Shown here piece after piece: positions 26,183 through 35,293 of a stretch of DNA of 52,209 bases. The DNA comes from Burkholderia sp. Bp8963. GTDB lineage: Bacteria > Pseudomonadota > Gammaproteobacteria > Burkholderiales > Burkholderiaceae. The notes under the pieces were generated by a model, which saw only the letters and a list, made by a program, of their open reading frames with translations, was not told where the DNA came from and ran no database searches. The stretch is from assembly GCF_003854275.1 (NCBI RefSeq), contig NZ_QTQP01000050.1, positions 1 to 52,209 of the forward strand, in the 5' to 3' direction. The translations under genes and the position numbers were made by a program. The number at the start of each line of letters is the position of its first letter. The first letter of the stretch is position 1.

Positions 26183-26417
26183 CGTCGCACGTTCCGTTCC
26201 CTTTTTCCGGTGCCAATCCGGCCCGCGCGCCGCACGGTGCGACAACCCGCTTGCCGCCCCGCGCCGTCCGTCCGGCGGGCGATCCGGGCCGGCGCGCGCA
26301 TTTCGGCGCACATCGGCGCTTGACCTCGGCCGACCGACTCGCTAGCGTTTCGGGTTCGCCCGCCGCGGCGCCCGACCTCCGGGCGCGTCGCGGCCGGGCC
26401 CAGGATGGAAAAAGACG
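26183..26417. other. Intergenic region before mod
   Basis: About 235 nt of GC-rich DNA with no convincing gene; with the porin terminators the gap totals 342 nt. The only clear signal is the promoter-like pair at 26320-26348. Confidence 0.4.
26320..26348 (+). promoter_or_regulatory. Candidate promoter of the type III restriction operon
   Basis: TTGACC (26320-26325), 17-nt spacer, TAGCGT (26343-26348). The -35 is good and the -10 moderate. It lies about 70 nt before the mod start. Confidence 0.5.
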
Positions 26418-28424
26418 ATGCAGAAACTCGATGCGGCGAGCCCGCAGGCGATGTCGACGGACTTCACCGCCGACAACGTCGCGCGCCTGAAGGCGCTGTT
26501 CCCCGAACTCGTGACCGAAGGCCCTGACGGCGCATCGGTCGACGTCGACGCGCTGAAGGCGCTGGTCGGCGATCGCACGGTCGGCGACGCCGACGAAAGA
26601 TACGGTTTTCACTGGCACGGCAAGCGCCGCGCGCGCCAGGCCGCGCTCACGCCATCGACCGGCACGCTGCGGCCCTGCCCGGCCGACAGCGTCGCGTGGG
26701 ACGACACGCGCCACCTCGTGATCGAGGGCGACAACCTCGACGTGATGAAGCTGATGCACAAGAGCTACGCGGGCAAGGTGAAGCTGGTCTATATCGACCC
26801 GCCGTACAACACCGGCAGCGATTTCGTCTATCCGGACGACTTCAGCGACAGCCTGCGCCACTACCTCGCGGTCACGGGACAGACGGACGGCGGCGTGAAG
26901 CGCAGCACCAACACCGAGGCGAACGGCCGGTTCCATACCGACTGGCTGAACATGATGTACCCGCGCCTGAAGCTCGCGCACGCGCTGCTGTCCGACGCAG
27001 GCGTGCTCGCCGTGCACATCGACGAGCACGAGGTGCATGCGCTCGTGCTGATGCTGCGCGAGATCTTCGGCGAGGAGAACGAACTCGGCGTCGCCGTGTG
27101 GGACAAGCGCAATCCGAAAGGCGACGCGCGCGGCGTCGCGTACCAGCACGAATCGCTCGTGCTGTTCGCGCGCAACGCGGAGGCGCTGCATGAAGCGACG
27201 CCGCTAAAGCGGCCGAAGCGCAACGCGCAGCGGATGCTCGACGCCGCGTACGACGCGATGCGCCGCAGCGGGACGCCCGCCGACGCCGCGCAGACGTACC
27301 GCGCGTGGGTCAAGGCGCAGACGAACCTGTCCGGCGGCGAAGTGATGTACGACCGGCTGTCGGAGAGCGGGCGCGTGTACCGCCTCGTGTCGATGGCATG
27401 GCCGAACAAGAAGAAGGCGCCGGACGAATACTTCGTGCCGCTCGTGCACCCCGTCACCGGCAAGCCGTGCGCGATGCCCGAGCGCGGCTGGCGCAATCCG
27501 CCCGCGACGATGCAGGCGCTGCTCGAGCGCGGGCTGATCGAGTTCGGCGCGGACGAAACCACGCAGCCGCAGCGGATCTACTACCTCGACGAGAACATGT
27601 ACGAGAACGTGCCGTCGGTGCTGCCGTTCGCCGGCACCGACGACGTGCTGCTGAAGACGCTCGGCGTGCCGTTCGAGCAGCCGAAGCCGGTCGACTTCGC
27701 GGCGGCCGTGATCGGCTGGTGCACGCGCGGCGACGACATCGTCGTCGACTGCTTCGCGGGCTCCGGTTCGACCGGCCACGCGGTGATGCAGCTGAATGCG
27801 ACCGACGGCGGCGCGCGCCGCTACGTGCTCGTGCAGCTGCCCGAGCCGCTCGACCGGCACGACAAGGCGCAGCAGGCCGCGGCCGAGTTCTGCGCGAAGC
27901 TGAAGAAGCCCGCGACGCTCGCCGAGGTGACCAAGGAGCGGCTGCGCCGCGCCGCGCAGCAGGTCGCGCGCGACTTCCCGGAAAGCGGCGGCGACCTCGG
28001 GTTCCGCGTGTACCGGCTCGACACGACCAACGTGATCGAGTGGGATCCGCGCCGCAACGACTTCGACCATGCGCTGTTCGCGTCCGTCGAGCACGTGAAG
28101 ACCGGCCGCACCGACGACGACCTGCTCGCCGAACTGACGCTGAAGCTCGGCCTCGACCTGTGCACGCCGGTCACGCATCACGCGATCGCCGGCAAGACGG
28201 TCCACCTGATCGGCGATACGCTCGTCGCGTGCTTCGACGCGCGCGTGTCGCGCGACGACGCCGAGCCGCTCGCCGACGGGATCGTCTCGCTGCTCGACGC
28301 GCACGGCACGACGCGCGACGTCACGTGCCTGTTCCGCGACAGCGGCTTCGTCGACGACGTCGCGAAGCTCAATCTCGCCGCGCTGCTCGAGCAGCACGGC
28401 GTGAAGCGCGTGCGGAGCCTGTGA
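26418..28424 (+). CDS. mod: Type III restriction-modification methyltransferase (Mod)
   Basis: A 668-residue site-specific adenine methyltransferase of the beta class: the catalytic motif DPPYNTGSDF (Asp127) comes before the AdoMet-binding motif FAGSGSTGHAV (about residue 446). The long region between them carries the target recognition domain (about residues 230-430). KRNPKGDARGVAYQHE and YYLDENMYENVPSVLPFAGTDDVL are typical Mod segments. All catalytic motifs look intact, so methylation is expected. No simple-sequence repeat for phase variation is seen. The stop overlaps the res ATG by one base. Confidence 0.95.
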   Translation: MQKLDAASPQAMSTDFTADNVARLKALFPELVTEGPDGASVDVDALKALVGDRTVGDADERYGFHWHGKRRARQAALTPSTGTLRPCPADSVAWDDTRHLVIEGDNLDVMKLMHKSYAGKVKLVYIDPPYNTGSDFVYPDDFSDSLRHYLAVTGQTDGGVKRSTNTEANGRFHTDWLNMMYPRLKLAHALLSDAGVLAVHIDEHEVHALVLMLREIFGEENELGVAVWDKRNPKGDARGVAYQHESLVLFARNAEALHEATPLKRPKRNAQRMLDAAYDAMRRSGTPADAAQTYRAWVKAQTNLSGGEVMYDRLSESGRVYRLVSMAWPNKKKAPDEYFVPLVHPVTGKPCAMPERGWRNPPATMQALLERGLIEFGADETTQPQRIYYLDENMYENVPSVLPFAGTDDVLLKTLGVPFEQPKPVDFAAAVIGWCTRGDDIVVDCFAGSGSTGHAVMQLNATDGGARRYVLVQLPEPLDRHDKAQQAAAEFCAKLKKPATLAEVTKERLRRAAQQVARDFPESGGDLGFRVYRLDTTNVIEWDPRRNDFDHALFASVEHVKTGRTDDDLLAELTLKLGLDLCTPVTHHAIAGKTVHLIGDTLVACFDARVSRDDAEPLADGIVSLLDAHGTTRDVTCLFRDSGFVDDVAKLNLAALLEQHGVKRVRSL

Positions 28425-31400
28425 TGCGGCTGCATTTCGAAGCGGACCTCGACTACCAGCGCGACGCGATCGACGCGGTCTGCGACCTGTTTCGCGGCCA
28501 GGAAGCGTGCCAGGGCGACTTCAGCGTGCTCGCGAATGCGGCGCCCGGCACGACGGCGAGCGCGCAGGCGGCGCTCGGCTTCGCGCTGTCGGAGCGCGGC
28601 GTCGGCAACCACCTGTCGATCACCGACGACGCGCTCGCGCGCAACCTCGCCGACGTGCAGCTGCGCGGCGGGCTGCCGCCGTCCGGCGACCCGGCCTCGC
28701 GCGACTTCACGGTCGAGATGGAGACCGGCACCGGCAAGACCTACGTGTACCTGCGCACGATCTTCGAGCTGAACCGCCGCTATGGCTTCACGAAGTTCGT
28801 GATCGTCGTGCCGTCGATCGCGATCAAGGAAGGCGTGCACAAGACGCTGCTGATCACCGAGGATCACTTCCGCGGGCTGTATGCGGGCGTGCCGTACGAC
28901 TACTTCCTGTACGACTCGGCGAAGCTCGGCCAGGTGCGCCACTTCGCGGCGAGCGCGGCGATCCAGATCATGGTGATGACGGTCGCCGCGATCAACAAGA
29001 AGGACATCAACAACCTCTACAAGGACAGCGAGAAGACCGGCGGCGAAAAGCCGATCGACCTGATTCGCGCAACGCGGCCGATCGTGATCGTCGACGAGCC
29101 GCAGAGCGTCGACGGCGGCCTCGAGGGGCGCGGCCGCGAGGCGCTCGCCGCGATGGCGCCGCTGTGCACGCTGCGTTATTCGGCGACGCACGTCGACCGG
29201 CACCACATGGTGTACCGGCTCGACGCGGTCGACGCGTACGAGCGCAAGCTCGTCAAGCAGATCGAGATCGCGTCGGCGATCGTCGAGGACGCGCACAACA
29301 AGCCGTATCTGCGGCTCGTCGGCGTGTCGAACCGGCGCGGCGCGATCGCCGCGCGCGTCGAGCTCGATGTCGCGACCACGGCCGGCGTGAAGCGCCAGAT
29401 CGTGTCGGTGACCGACGGCGACGATCTCGCGCGTGTGACGAAGCGCGACCTGTACGACGGCTTGCGGATCGGCGAGGTACATGCGGCGAAGGGTGCCGAG
29501 TACGTCGAGCTGCGCAGCCCCGCAGGCGAATCGTTCCTGTCGCTCGGCGAAGCGTACGGCGACATCGACACGCTCGCCGTGCAGCGCGAGATGATCCGCC
29601 GCACGATCCGCGAGCATCTCGACAAGGAGCTGCGGCTCTCCGAGCGTGGCGTGAAGGTGCTGTCGCTGTTCTTCGTCGATTCGGTCGAACGCTATCGTCG
29701 GTATGACGAGAACGGGATGCCCGTGAAGGGCGACTACGCGCGGATCTTCGAAGAGGAATATGCGCGCGCCGCGCGCGTGCCCGCATATCGCGCGCTGTTC
29801 GACGGTGTCGACGTCGCGCGCGAGGTCGAGGCCGCGCACAACGGCTACTTCTCGATCGACCGCAAGGGCGGCTGGACCGACACGAGCGAAAGCAGCGCCG
29901 CGAGCCGCGAGAACGCGGAGCGCGCGTACGGGCTCATCATGCGCGAGAAGGAAGCGCTGCTGTCGTTCGACACGCCGCTCAAGTTCATCTTCTCGCACTC
30001 GGCGCTGAAGGAAGGCTGGGACAACCCGAACGTGTTCCAGATCTGCACGCTGCGCGACATCCAGACCGAGCGCGAGCGCCGCCAGACGCTCGGCCGCGGG
30101 CTGCGCCTGGCCGTCGATCAGGATGGCGAACGGGTGCGCGACCCGGGCGTGAACACGCTCACCGTGATCGCGACCGAACGCTACGAGAGCTTCGCGGAGA
30201 ACCTGCAGAAGGAGATCGAGGCCGATACGGGGATCCGTTTCGGGATCGTCGAGGAACACCAGTTCGCGGCGCTCGCGGTGCAGGAAGGCGACGGGCCCGC
30301 GCACGCGCTCGGCATCGAGCTGTCGCGGGTGCTGTGGACGCACCTGCACGAACACGGCTACATCGACGCGCAAGGCAAGGTGCTCGACCGGCTGAAGGAT
30401 GCGCTGCGGCAGAGCGCACTCGTGCTGCCGGGCGCGTTCGAAGTGCTGCGCACGGCGATCGTTGCGACGCTGCGCAAGCTGTCGGGCCGCTTTGCGGTGC
30501 GCAACGCGGACGAGCGCCGCGCGGTTGAGCTGCGCCGCGACGCGGCGGGCAAGGCCGTCGTGCTCGGCGACGAATTCCGCACGCTGTGGGACCGCATCAA
30601 GCACCGCACCGTGTACCGCGTGCAGTTCGACAACACGAAGCTCGTGCAGGACTGCGCGGCTGCGCTGCGCGACGCGCCGGACGTCGCGCGCGCGCGGCTG
30701 CAATGGCGCAAGGCCGAGATCGACATCGGCCAGGCGGGCGTCGAGGCGATCGAGGTCGCGGGCGCCGGCACGGTGCTGATCGACGAAGGCGAGTTGCTGC
30801 TGCCCGACCTGCTCACCGAGCTGCAGGACCGCACGCAGCTCACGCGCCGCTCGCTCGCGACGATCCTCGCGGACAGCGGGCGGCTCGACGATTTCCGCGT
30901 GAACCCGCAGCAGTTCATCGCGCTCGCGGCCGACGCGATCAACCGCTGCAAGCGGTTCGCGCTGGTCGACGGCATCTCGTACCGCAAGCTCGGCGACCGC
31001 CACGTGCACGCGCTCGAATCGTTCGAGAGCGACGCGCTGACGGGCTACCTGCGCAACCTGCGCGTGGACGCGCGCAAGGCGATCCACGACGCGGTGATCT
31101 GCGAGACGGACGCCGAGCGCGCGTTCGCCGACGCGCTCGAGGCGCACGACGACGTGACGCTGTACGCGAAGCTGCCCGCATGGTTCAAGGTGGCGACGCC
31201 GCTCGGCAGCTATCACCCGGACTGGGCGGTGCTCGCACGCGAAGGCGGCGACGCGCGGCTGTACTTCGTCGTCGATACGCCGGGCGACGCCGACGACGGC
31301 GCGCTGCGCGAGCACGAACGCGCGAAGCTCGCGTGCGGCGAAGCGCATTTCCGCGCGCTCGCGGACGGTGCTGCGCCCGCGCGCTACGTGCGTGCGCGCA

Positions 31401-31450
31401 GCGTCGACGCGCTGCTCGGGGGCGCGGCGCAGGCGCTCGACGCAGGCTGA
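28424..31450 (+). CDS. res: Type III restriction enzyme Res subunit, nuclease motif altered
   Basis: A 1008-residue helicase-nuclease. The SF2 motor is complete: Walker A ETGTGKTY (from residue 100), motif II DEPQS (Asp224) and motif VI TLGRGLRLAV (about residue 555). The C-terminal PD-(D/E)xK nuclease is recognisable at HPDWAVL (Asp933), but the next catalytic group reads FVVDTPGD, where family members have FVVETKG. Thus Glu is replaced by Asp951 and the lysine by Pro953. The flanking HERAKLACGEAHFRAL is well conserved, so the alignment is firm. The protein would be expected to translocate but cut poorly or not at all. Confidence 0.94.
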   Translation: MRLHFEADLDYQRDAIDAVCDLFRGQEACQGDFSVLANAAPGTTASAQAALGFALSERGVGNHLSITDDALARNLADVQLRGGLPPSGDPASRDFTVEMETGTGKTYVYLRTIFELNRRYGFTKFVIVVPSIAIKEGVHKTLLITEDHFRGLYAGVPYDYFLYDSAKLGQVRHFAASAAIQIMVMTVAAINKKDINNLYKDSEKTGGEKPIDLIRATRPIVIVDEPQSVDGGLEGRGREALAAMAPLCTLRYSATHVDRHHMVYRLDAVDAYERKLVKQIEIASAIVEDAHNKPYLRLVGVSNRRGAIAARVELDVATTAGVKRQIVSVTDGDDLARVTKRDLYDGLRIGEVHAAKGAEYVELRSPAGESFLSLGEAYGDIDTLAVQREMIRRTIREHLDKELRLSERGVKVLSLFFVDSVERYRRYDENGMPVKGDYARIFEEEYARAARVPAYRALFDGVDVAREVEAAHNGYFSIDRKGGWTDTSESSAASRENAERAYGLIMREKEALLSFDTPLKFIFSHSALKEGWDNPNVFQICTLRDIQTERERRQTLGRGLRLAVDQDGERVRDPGVNTLTVIATERYESFAENLQKEIEADTGIRFGIVEEHQFAALAVQEGDGPAHALGIELSRVLWTHLHEHGYIDAQGKVLDRLKDALRQSALVLPGAFEVLRTAIVATLRKLSGRFAVRNADERRAVELRRDAAGKAVVLGDEFRTLWDRIKHRTVYRVQFDNTKLVQDCAAALRDAPDVARARLQWRKAEIDIGQAGVEAIEVAGAGTVLIDEGELLLPDLLTELQDRTQLTRRSLATILADSGRLDDFRVNPQQFIALAADAINRCKRFALVDGISYRKLGDRHVHALESFESDALTGYLRNLRVDARKAIHDAVICETDAERAFADALEAHDDVTLYAKLPAWFKVATPLGSYHPDWAVLAREGGDARLYFVVDTPGDADDGALREHERAKLACGEAHFRALADGAAPARYVRARSVDALLGGAAQALDAG

Positions 31451-31753
31451 CGCATGACGGCCACGGCGCGCCGATGCGCGCACCGTGTCGCCGGGCCGGC
31501 GGCAACTTCCGCCGGCCATCTCCCCGATCACCTCCCCCCGCCGCGGCCGGCATGACGCGCCGCAACAACGTTGTACGCGCCCCTTCTTCCATTGCCGTTC
31601 CGGCCAGCGCCGCGCGCATCGCCGCTCGCCTGAAAACTTGCGGCCGCAAGCGCCGTACCCGGCCGGTTACGCCTCGTTGCAAATTTGGAGCAATGTGTTG
31701 CCGGGCCGGCACTATGCTCCGGGCACCCACACAAGAAAGAAGGAGGGGTTTCC
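31451..31753. other. Intergenic region between res and the DUF4382 lipoprotein
   Basis: 303 nt with a GC-rich hairpin at 31494-31517 and no gene that can be supported. The AT-richer stretch near 31675-31700 is the likely promoter zone of the lipoprotein, but no clean hexamer pair was found. Confidence 0.4.
31494..31517. terminator. Hairpin after res
   Basis: Perfect 9-bp stem GGCCGGCGG-CAACTT-CCGCCGGCC, 43 nt after the res stop. It lacks a T-run, so termination is uncertain. Confidence 0.45.
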
Positions 31754-32923
31754 ATGAATACCTTGTTCAAGGCGCTCGCGTGCGCGTCCGTCGCCGCGCT
31801 TGCGCTCACGGTGGCCGGTTGCGGCGGCGGCGATGGCGGCGGCAGCCCCAGCGGGCAGAACGGCACGCTGCACGTCGCGATGACGGATGCGCCGTCGTGC
31901 GGCTTCGATCACGTTTTCGTGACCGTGTCGCAGGTGCGCGTCAACATGAATTCGAACGCCGGCGACAACGACGCCGGCTGGTCGACGGTCACGCTGCCGG
32001 CGGCGCAGAAGATCGACCTGCTGTCGCTGACCAACGGCGCGCTCGCCGACCTCGGCCAGACCGCGCTGCCGGCCGGTCAATACCAGCAGATTCGCCTCGT
32101 GCTCGCGCAGAACCAGGGCAACACGCTCGCGAACTCGGTCGTGCCGACGGGCGGTACCGAGCAGCCGCTGCAGACGCCGAGCGCGACGCAAAGCGGCATC
32201 AAGATCATCAGCCCGTTCACCGTGCAGCCGAACACGCTCGTCGATCTCGTGCTCGACTTCAACGCGTGCAAGTCGGTCGTGCAGCACGGCAACGGCTCGT
32301 TTGCGCTGAAGCCGGTCGTAACCGCGACGCCGACCGTCGTCAGCGGCGCGATCTCGGGCTTCGTCGCGCCGACCGAAGCGGGCGCGACCGTGTATGCGGA
32401 ACAGGGCGGCCAGATCGTGCGCGGCACGGTGGCCGACAGCACCGGCAAGTTCGTGCTGTCGCCGCTGATCCAGAGCTCGACGCAGGGCAACTACGACGTC
32501 GTGATCGTGCAGACCAATGTCGCGTCGGGCATCGTCCGTTCGGTGCCGGTGACCGTCAACACGTCCACGGCCGTGTCGACGTCGAACGTGCCGATCTCGC
32601 TGCCGGCCTCGACGATGAGCACGGTCAGCGGTACCGTGACGCCGAGCGCGACTGCGCTGGTGCGGGCGCTGCAGTCGGTCAATGCGACGCAGTACGAGAT
32701 CACGTCGGCGAACGCGAACCTGGATACCGGCTTCTATACGCTGTCGGTGCCGACCGCCGCGCCGATCGTCGGCACGTTTACGGGTTCGCTGCCGGTCGCG
32801 CTCGCGGCGGTGCCGGCCGCCGCGGGCCAGTACACGATCGAGGCGGACGCGGCGTCGGGCGCGAAGCAATCGACGGCCGTCAACGCGACGACCAGCCAGA
32901 CGAACGTCAATTTCGCGTTCTGA
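31754..32923 (+). CDS. DUF4382 domain lipoprotein
   Basis: A 389-residue exported lipoprotein. The signal peptide ends in the lipobox TVAGC, followed by a GGGDGGGS linker. The segment TLHVAMTDAPSCGFDHVFVTVSQVRVNMN is the DUF4382 signature. The second half (about residues 195-385) consists of carboxypeptidase-regulatory-like beta repeats rich in Thr, Ser and Val (SGAISGFVAPTEAGATVYAEQGGQ). Function is unknown; the build suggests a surface or periplasmic adhesion/scaffold protein. A strong ribosome site AAGGAGGGG precedes the ATG and a strong terminator follows. Confidence 0.9.
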   Translation: MNTLFKALACASVAALALTVAGCGGGDGGGSPSGQNGTLHVAMTDAPSCGFDHVFVTVSQVRVNMNSNAGDNDAGWSTVTLPAAQKIDLLSLTNGALADLGQTALPAGQYQQIRLVLAQNQGNTLANSVVPTGGTEQPLQTPSATQSGIKIISPFTVQPNTLVDLVLDFNACKSVVQHGNGSFALKPVVTATPTVVSGAISGFVAPTEAGATVYAEQGGQIVRGTVADSTGKFVLSPLIQSSTQGNYDVVIVQTNVASGIVRSVPVTVNTSTAVSTSNVPISLPASTMSTVSGTVTPSATALVRALQSVNATQYEITSANANLDTGFYTLSVPTAAPIVGTFTGSLPVALAAVPAAAGQYTIEADAASGAKQSTAVNATTSQTNVNFAF

Positions 32924-32956
32924 CGATGTGAGCGCGACGCGCTCGTCGCGCAACGG

Positions 32957-32992
32957 AAAGGGCCGCGGTTCACATGCGGCCCTTTTTTTGCG
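32957..32992 (+). terminator. Terminator of the DUF4382 lipoprotein gene
   Basis: Perfect 10-bp stem AAAGGGCCGC (32957-32966) and GCGGCCCTTT (32976-32985) with a 9-nt loop and a run of T to 32989. A clear intrinsic terminator for the plus strand. Confidence 0.88.
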
Positions 32993-33012
32993 TGCGCATT
33001 TCGCGCAGGCAT

Positions 33013-33036
33013 GAGAAAGGGCGCCCTCGGGCGCCC
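33013..33036 (-). terminator. Terminator of the minus-strand His/Gly-rich gene
   Basis: On the minus strand, GGGCGCCC-GA-GGGCGCCC is followed by TTTCTCAT. The stem must open to about 7 bp with a CGAG loop. It lies 34 nt after the stop of the gene at 33070 and back to back with the plus-strand terminator. Confidence 0.65.
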
Positions 33037-33069
33037 TGTTCGTTGGTGCTTTGCAGCTGCGCAGCGCGC

Positions 33070-33447
33070 TTACAGCGTACGGCCGAACCCGTGATGCTTC
33101 GCGTGGTGCGTCGTATGCGCGGTGTGTGCAGTGTGCGCGGTATGGCCATGCGCATGGCCGCGGCCCGGCTGGTTGCCCGAGCGATCGGCGATCGTGTCCG
33201 AACGGTCGGCCGCGCGCGCCAGGCCCTTGTCGCGGTCGCCGGACTTGAAGCCGTTCGAATGGGACATCGCTTCGCCGCTCATGTGACCGCCGGCCATGCC
33301 GCCGGCGTTGCCGCCAACCCCGCCCGCGCCATGGCCGCCGCCGCCACCATTGCCACCGCCGTTACCGCCAGCCGCCGCGTGGGCCGAGACCGCGCCGAGC
33401 GCGAGAAGTGCCGCTGCGAGCGCGGACAGGAAGCGTCGTTGTTTCAT
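33070..33447 (-). CDS. Small exported Gly- and His-rich protein
   Basis: A 125-residue protein with a Sec signal peptide (MKQRRFLSALAAALLALGAVSAHA). The mature part is a Gly run (GGNGGGNGGGGGHGAGGVGGNAGG), a short charged segment, and a His-rich tail with HTA repeats ending HTTHHAKHHGFGRTL. The tail resembles metal-binding histidine clusters, which suggests periplasmic Zn, Ni or Cu binding; this is inference. The start is ATG 33447, supported by AAGGAGC; a longer upstream frame is unsupported. No named family recognised. Confidence 0.7.
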   Translation of the reverse strand: MKQRRFLSALAAALLALGAVSAHAAAGGNGGGNGGGGGHGAGGVGGNAGGMAGGHMSGEAMSHSNGFKSGDRDKGLARAADRSDTIADRSGNQPGRGHAHGHTAHTAHTAHTTHHAKHHGFGRTL

Positions 33448-33702
33448 CTTTTGCTCCTTGGAGCGCATTGAGGTGATTGCATTGTATGAATGCGCGAATT
33501 GTCTGCTGCAGCACGTTGTAAATATTCGTAACGCGGCGTTCCACACGCATTGATCAGATCATTGCGCGTGTGTTGGTGCGCGGTGGCGCGGCAGTTGAAA
33601 CGCCGCGCGCGCGGCGCGACACTCGCGTTGTATCCCGGCACTGACTTTGAGCCGACGAAAGCCGCGTCCCGCACGCGTGCCGCGCGGCGCCCTGGAGGCC
33701 AG

Positions 33703-34914
33703 ATGGATTCGCGCACCGCCGTATCGTCCCGTCCCGCGATCCCGCACACCGTGTGGGCGCTCGGCTTCGTCAGCCTGCTGATGGACCTGTCGTCCGAACT
33801 CGTGCACGCGCTGCTGCCCGTCTATCTGGTGACGACGATGGGGATGAGCGTCGCCGCGCTCGGCGTGCTCGAAGGCGCGGCCGAATCGACCGCGCTGATC
33901 GTGCGGATCTTCTCCGGCGCGATCAGCGACTGGTTCGGCCGCCGCAAGGCGCTGCTGCTCGCCGGCTACGGGCTCGCGGCGCTGACCAAGCCGCTGTTTC
34001 CGCTCGCGCACGGGCCCGGCCTCGTGATTGCCGCGCGGCTCGTCGACCGGTTCGGCAAGGGCATCCGCGGCGCGCCGCGCGATGCGCTGGTCGCCGACGT
34101 CGCACCGCCCGAGATCCAGGGCGCGTGCTTCGGGCTGCGCCAGTCGATGGATACCGTCGGCGCGTTCGGCGGCCCGCTGCTCGCGATCGCGCTGATGTTC
34201 GCGTTCGCGGGCCAGATGCGCACGGTGCTGTGGTTCGCGTCGATTCCCGCATTCGCGACGCTCGCCGTGATCGTGTTCGGCGTGCGCGAGCCCGATGCCT
34301 TGCGAGCGGGCCGTGCCCGCCCGTTCCGTTCACCGCTCGACAGGCGCGCGCTGCGCGCGTTTTCCGGACGCTACTGGTACGTTGTCGCGATCGGCGCGAC
34401 GTTCACGCTGGCTCGCTTCAGCGAGGCGTTCCTCGTGCTGCGCGCGCAGCAGACCGGGATCGACGTCGCGTGGATTCCGTCGGTGATGGTCGTGATGAGT
34501 GGCGCGTATGCGCTGTCCGCGTATCCGGCGGGCGTCGTGTCGGACCGGCTCGATCGCCGCGCGCTGCTCGCGATCGGGATGGCGCTGCTGATCGCCGCCG
34601 ACCTGCTGCTCGGCGCGCACGCGGACATCGCGACGGTGCTGACCGGCGTCGCGGTGTGGGGGCTGCACATGGGATTCACACAAGGGATACTCGCGGCGAT
34701 GGTCGCCGATACCGCGCCGGCCGAATGGCGCGGCACCGCGTTCGGGCTGTTCAATCTCGCGAGCGGCGTCGCGATGCTGCTCGCGAGCGCGATTGCCGGG
34801 TGGATCTGGCAGCGCTTCGGCGCGCCCGCGATGTTCTACACGGGGGCGGCGATCGTGGTCGTGCCGCTTGCGATGTGTGCGTTTGCGCCGGGGAGGACCG
34901 TGCGCGTGAATTGA
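33703..34914 (+). CDS. Major facilitator superfamily transporter
   Basis: A 403-residue 12-helix MFS protein. The family loop between helices 2 and 3 is GAISDWFGRRKALLLAGYGLAALTKPLF, and GAPRDALVADVAPPEIQGACFGLRQSMDTVGAFGGPLLAI follows, which resembles the MFS group next to heavy-metal and drug efflux loci. ATG 33703 has TGGAGG upstream; the frame extends 51 codons further without a suitable start. Substrate unknown. It is divergent from the His-rich gene with 255 nt between, and a hairpin follows the stop. Confidence 0.9.
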   Translation: MDSRTAVSSRPAIPHTVWALGFVSLLMDLSSELVHALLPVYLVTTMGMSVAALGVLEGAAESTALIVRIFSGAISDWFGRRKALLLAGYGLAALTKPLFPLAHGPGLVIAARLVDRFGKGIRGAPRDALVADVAPPEIQGACFGLRQSMDTVGAFGGPLLAIALMFAFAGQMRTVLWFASIPAFATLAVIVFGVREPDALRAGRARPFRSPLDRRALRAFSGRYWYVVAIGATFTLARFSEAFLVLRAQQTGIDVAWIPSVMVVMSGAYALSAYPAGVVSDRLDRRALLAIGMALLIAADLLLGAHADIATVLTGVAVWGLHMGFTQGILAAMVADTAPAEWRGTAFGLFNLASGVAMLLASAIAGWIWQRFGAPAMFYTGAAIVVVPLAMCAFAPGRTVRVN

Positions 34915-34941
34915 CGGAAGCTGAATCGGAATGAAGTGGTC

Positions 34942-34973
34942 GGCGGACGCATGACCGAAGTCATGCGCCCGCC
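34942..34973. terminator. Bidirectional hairpin between convergent MFS and glycine-zipper genes
   Basis: CGCATGAC-CGAA-GTCATGCG forms an 8-bp stem, extended across one mismatch by five more pairs (GGCGG/CCGCC). No T-run on either side. Position between two convergent stops supports a terminator. Confidence 0.6.
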
Positions 34974-34983
34974 GCTGGCGCGC

Positions 34984-35241
34984 TTACTGCGCCGGTTGGA
35001 CGCCCTGCGCGGTGGCGGCCTTGCGTTGCGCGGCCTGTTCTTCGGCGTGCTTCTTCGCCATGTGGTGACCGACGATGCAGCCGCCGACCGCGCCCACCAC
35101 CGCATGGTGGCCTGCGTAGTGGCCGGCGACGCCACCCACGACCGCGCCTTTCATGCAGCCTGCCGCTTGCGCGCTGCCGATCGATGCGAGCGCGACGCCG
35201 GCGGCGAGCGCGAACAGCCTGATGTGTCGAATGGTGGTCAT
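34984..35241 (-). CDS. Small exported glycine-zipper protein
   Basis: An 85-residue protein with a signal peptide (ALAAGVALASIGSAQA) and the mature start AGCMKGAVVGGVAGHYAGHHAVVGAVGGCIVGHHMAKKHAEEQ. The GxxxG repeats are a glycine zipper, as in small outer-membrane or periplasmic proteins of the Rick_17kDa/OsmB type. Two cysteines in the zipper could form a disulfide. The start has GAGGAGGG upstream. Function unknown. Confidence 0.75.
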   Translation of the reverse strand: MTTIRHIRLFALAAGVALASIGSAQAAGCMKGAVVGGVAGHYAGHHAVVGAVGGCIVGHHMAKKHAEEQAAQRKAATAQGVQPAQ

Positions 35242-35293
35242 GCGATCACCCTCCTCGTCGTTGCGAGCCGGTTATTTGTATTAGTTGCGCGTA

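Noticed and set aside
26170..26490. 106-codon frame before and over the start of mod
   Set aside because: Begins inside a terminator T-run and overlaps mod in another frame.
28178..31531. Long antisense frame of 1117 codons opposite res
   Set aside because: Arg/Ala/His-rich shadow of a strongly GC3-biased gene; no start site and no protein-like pattern.
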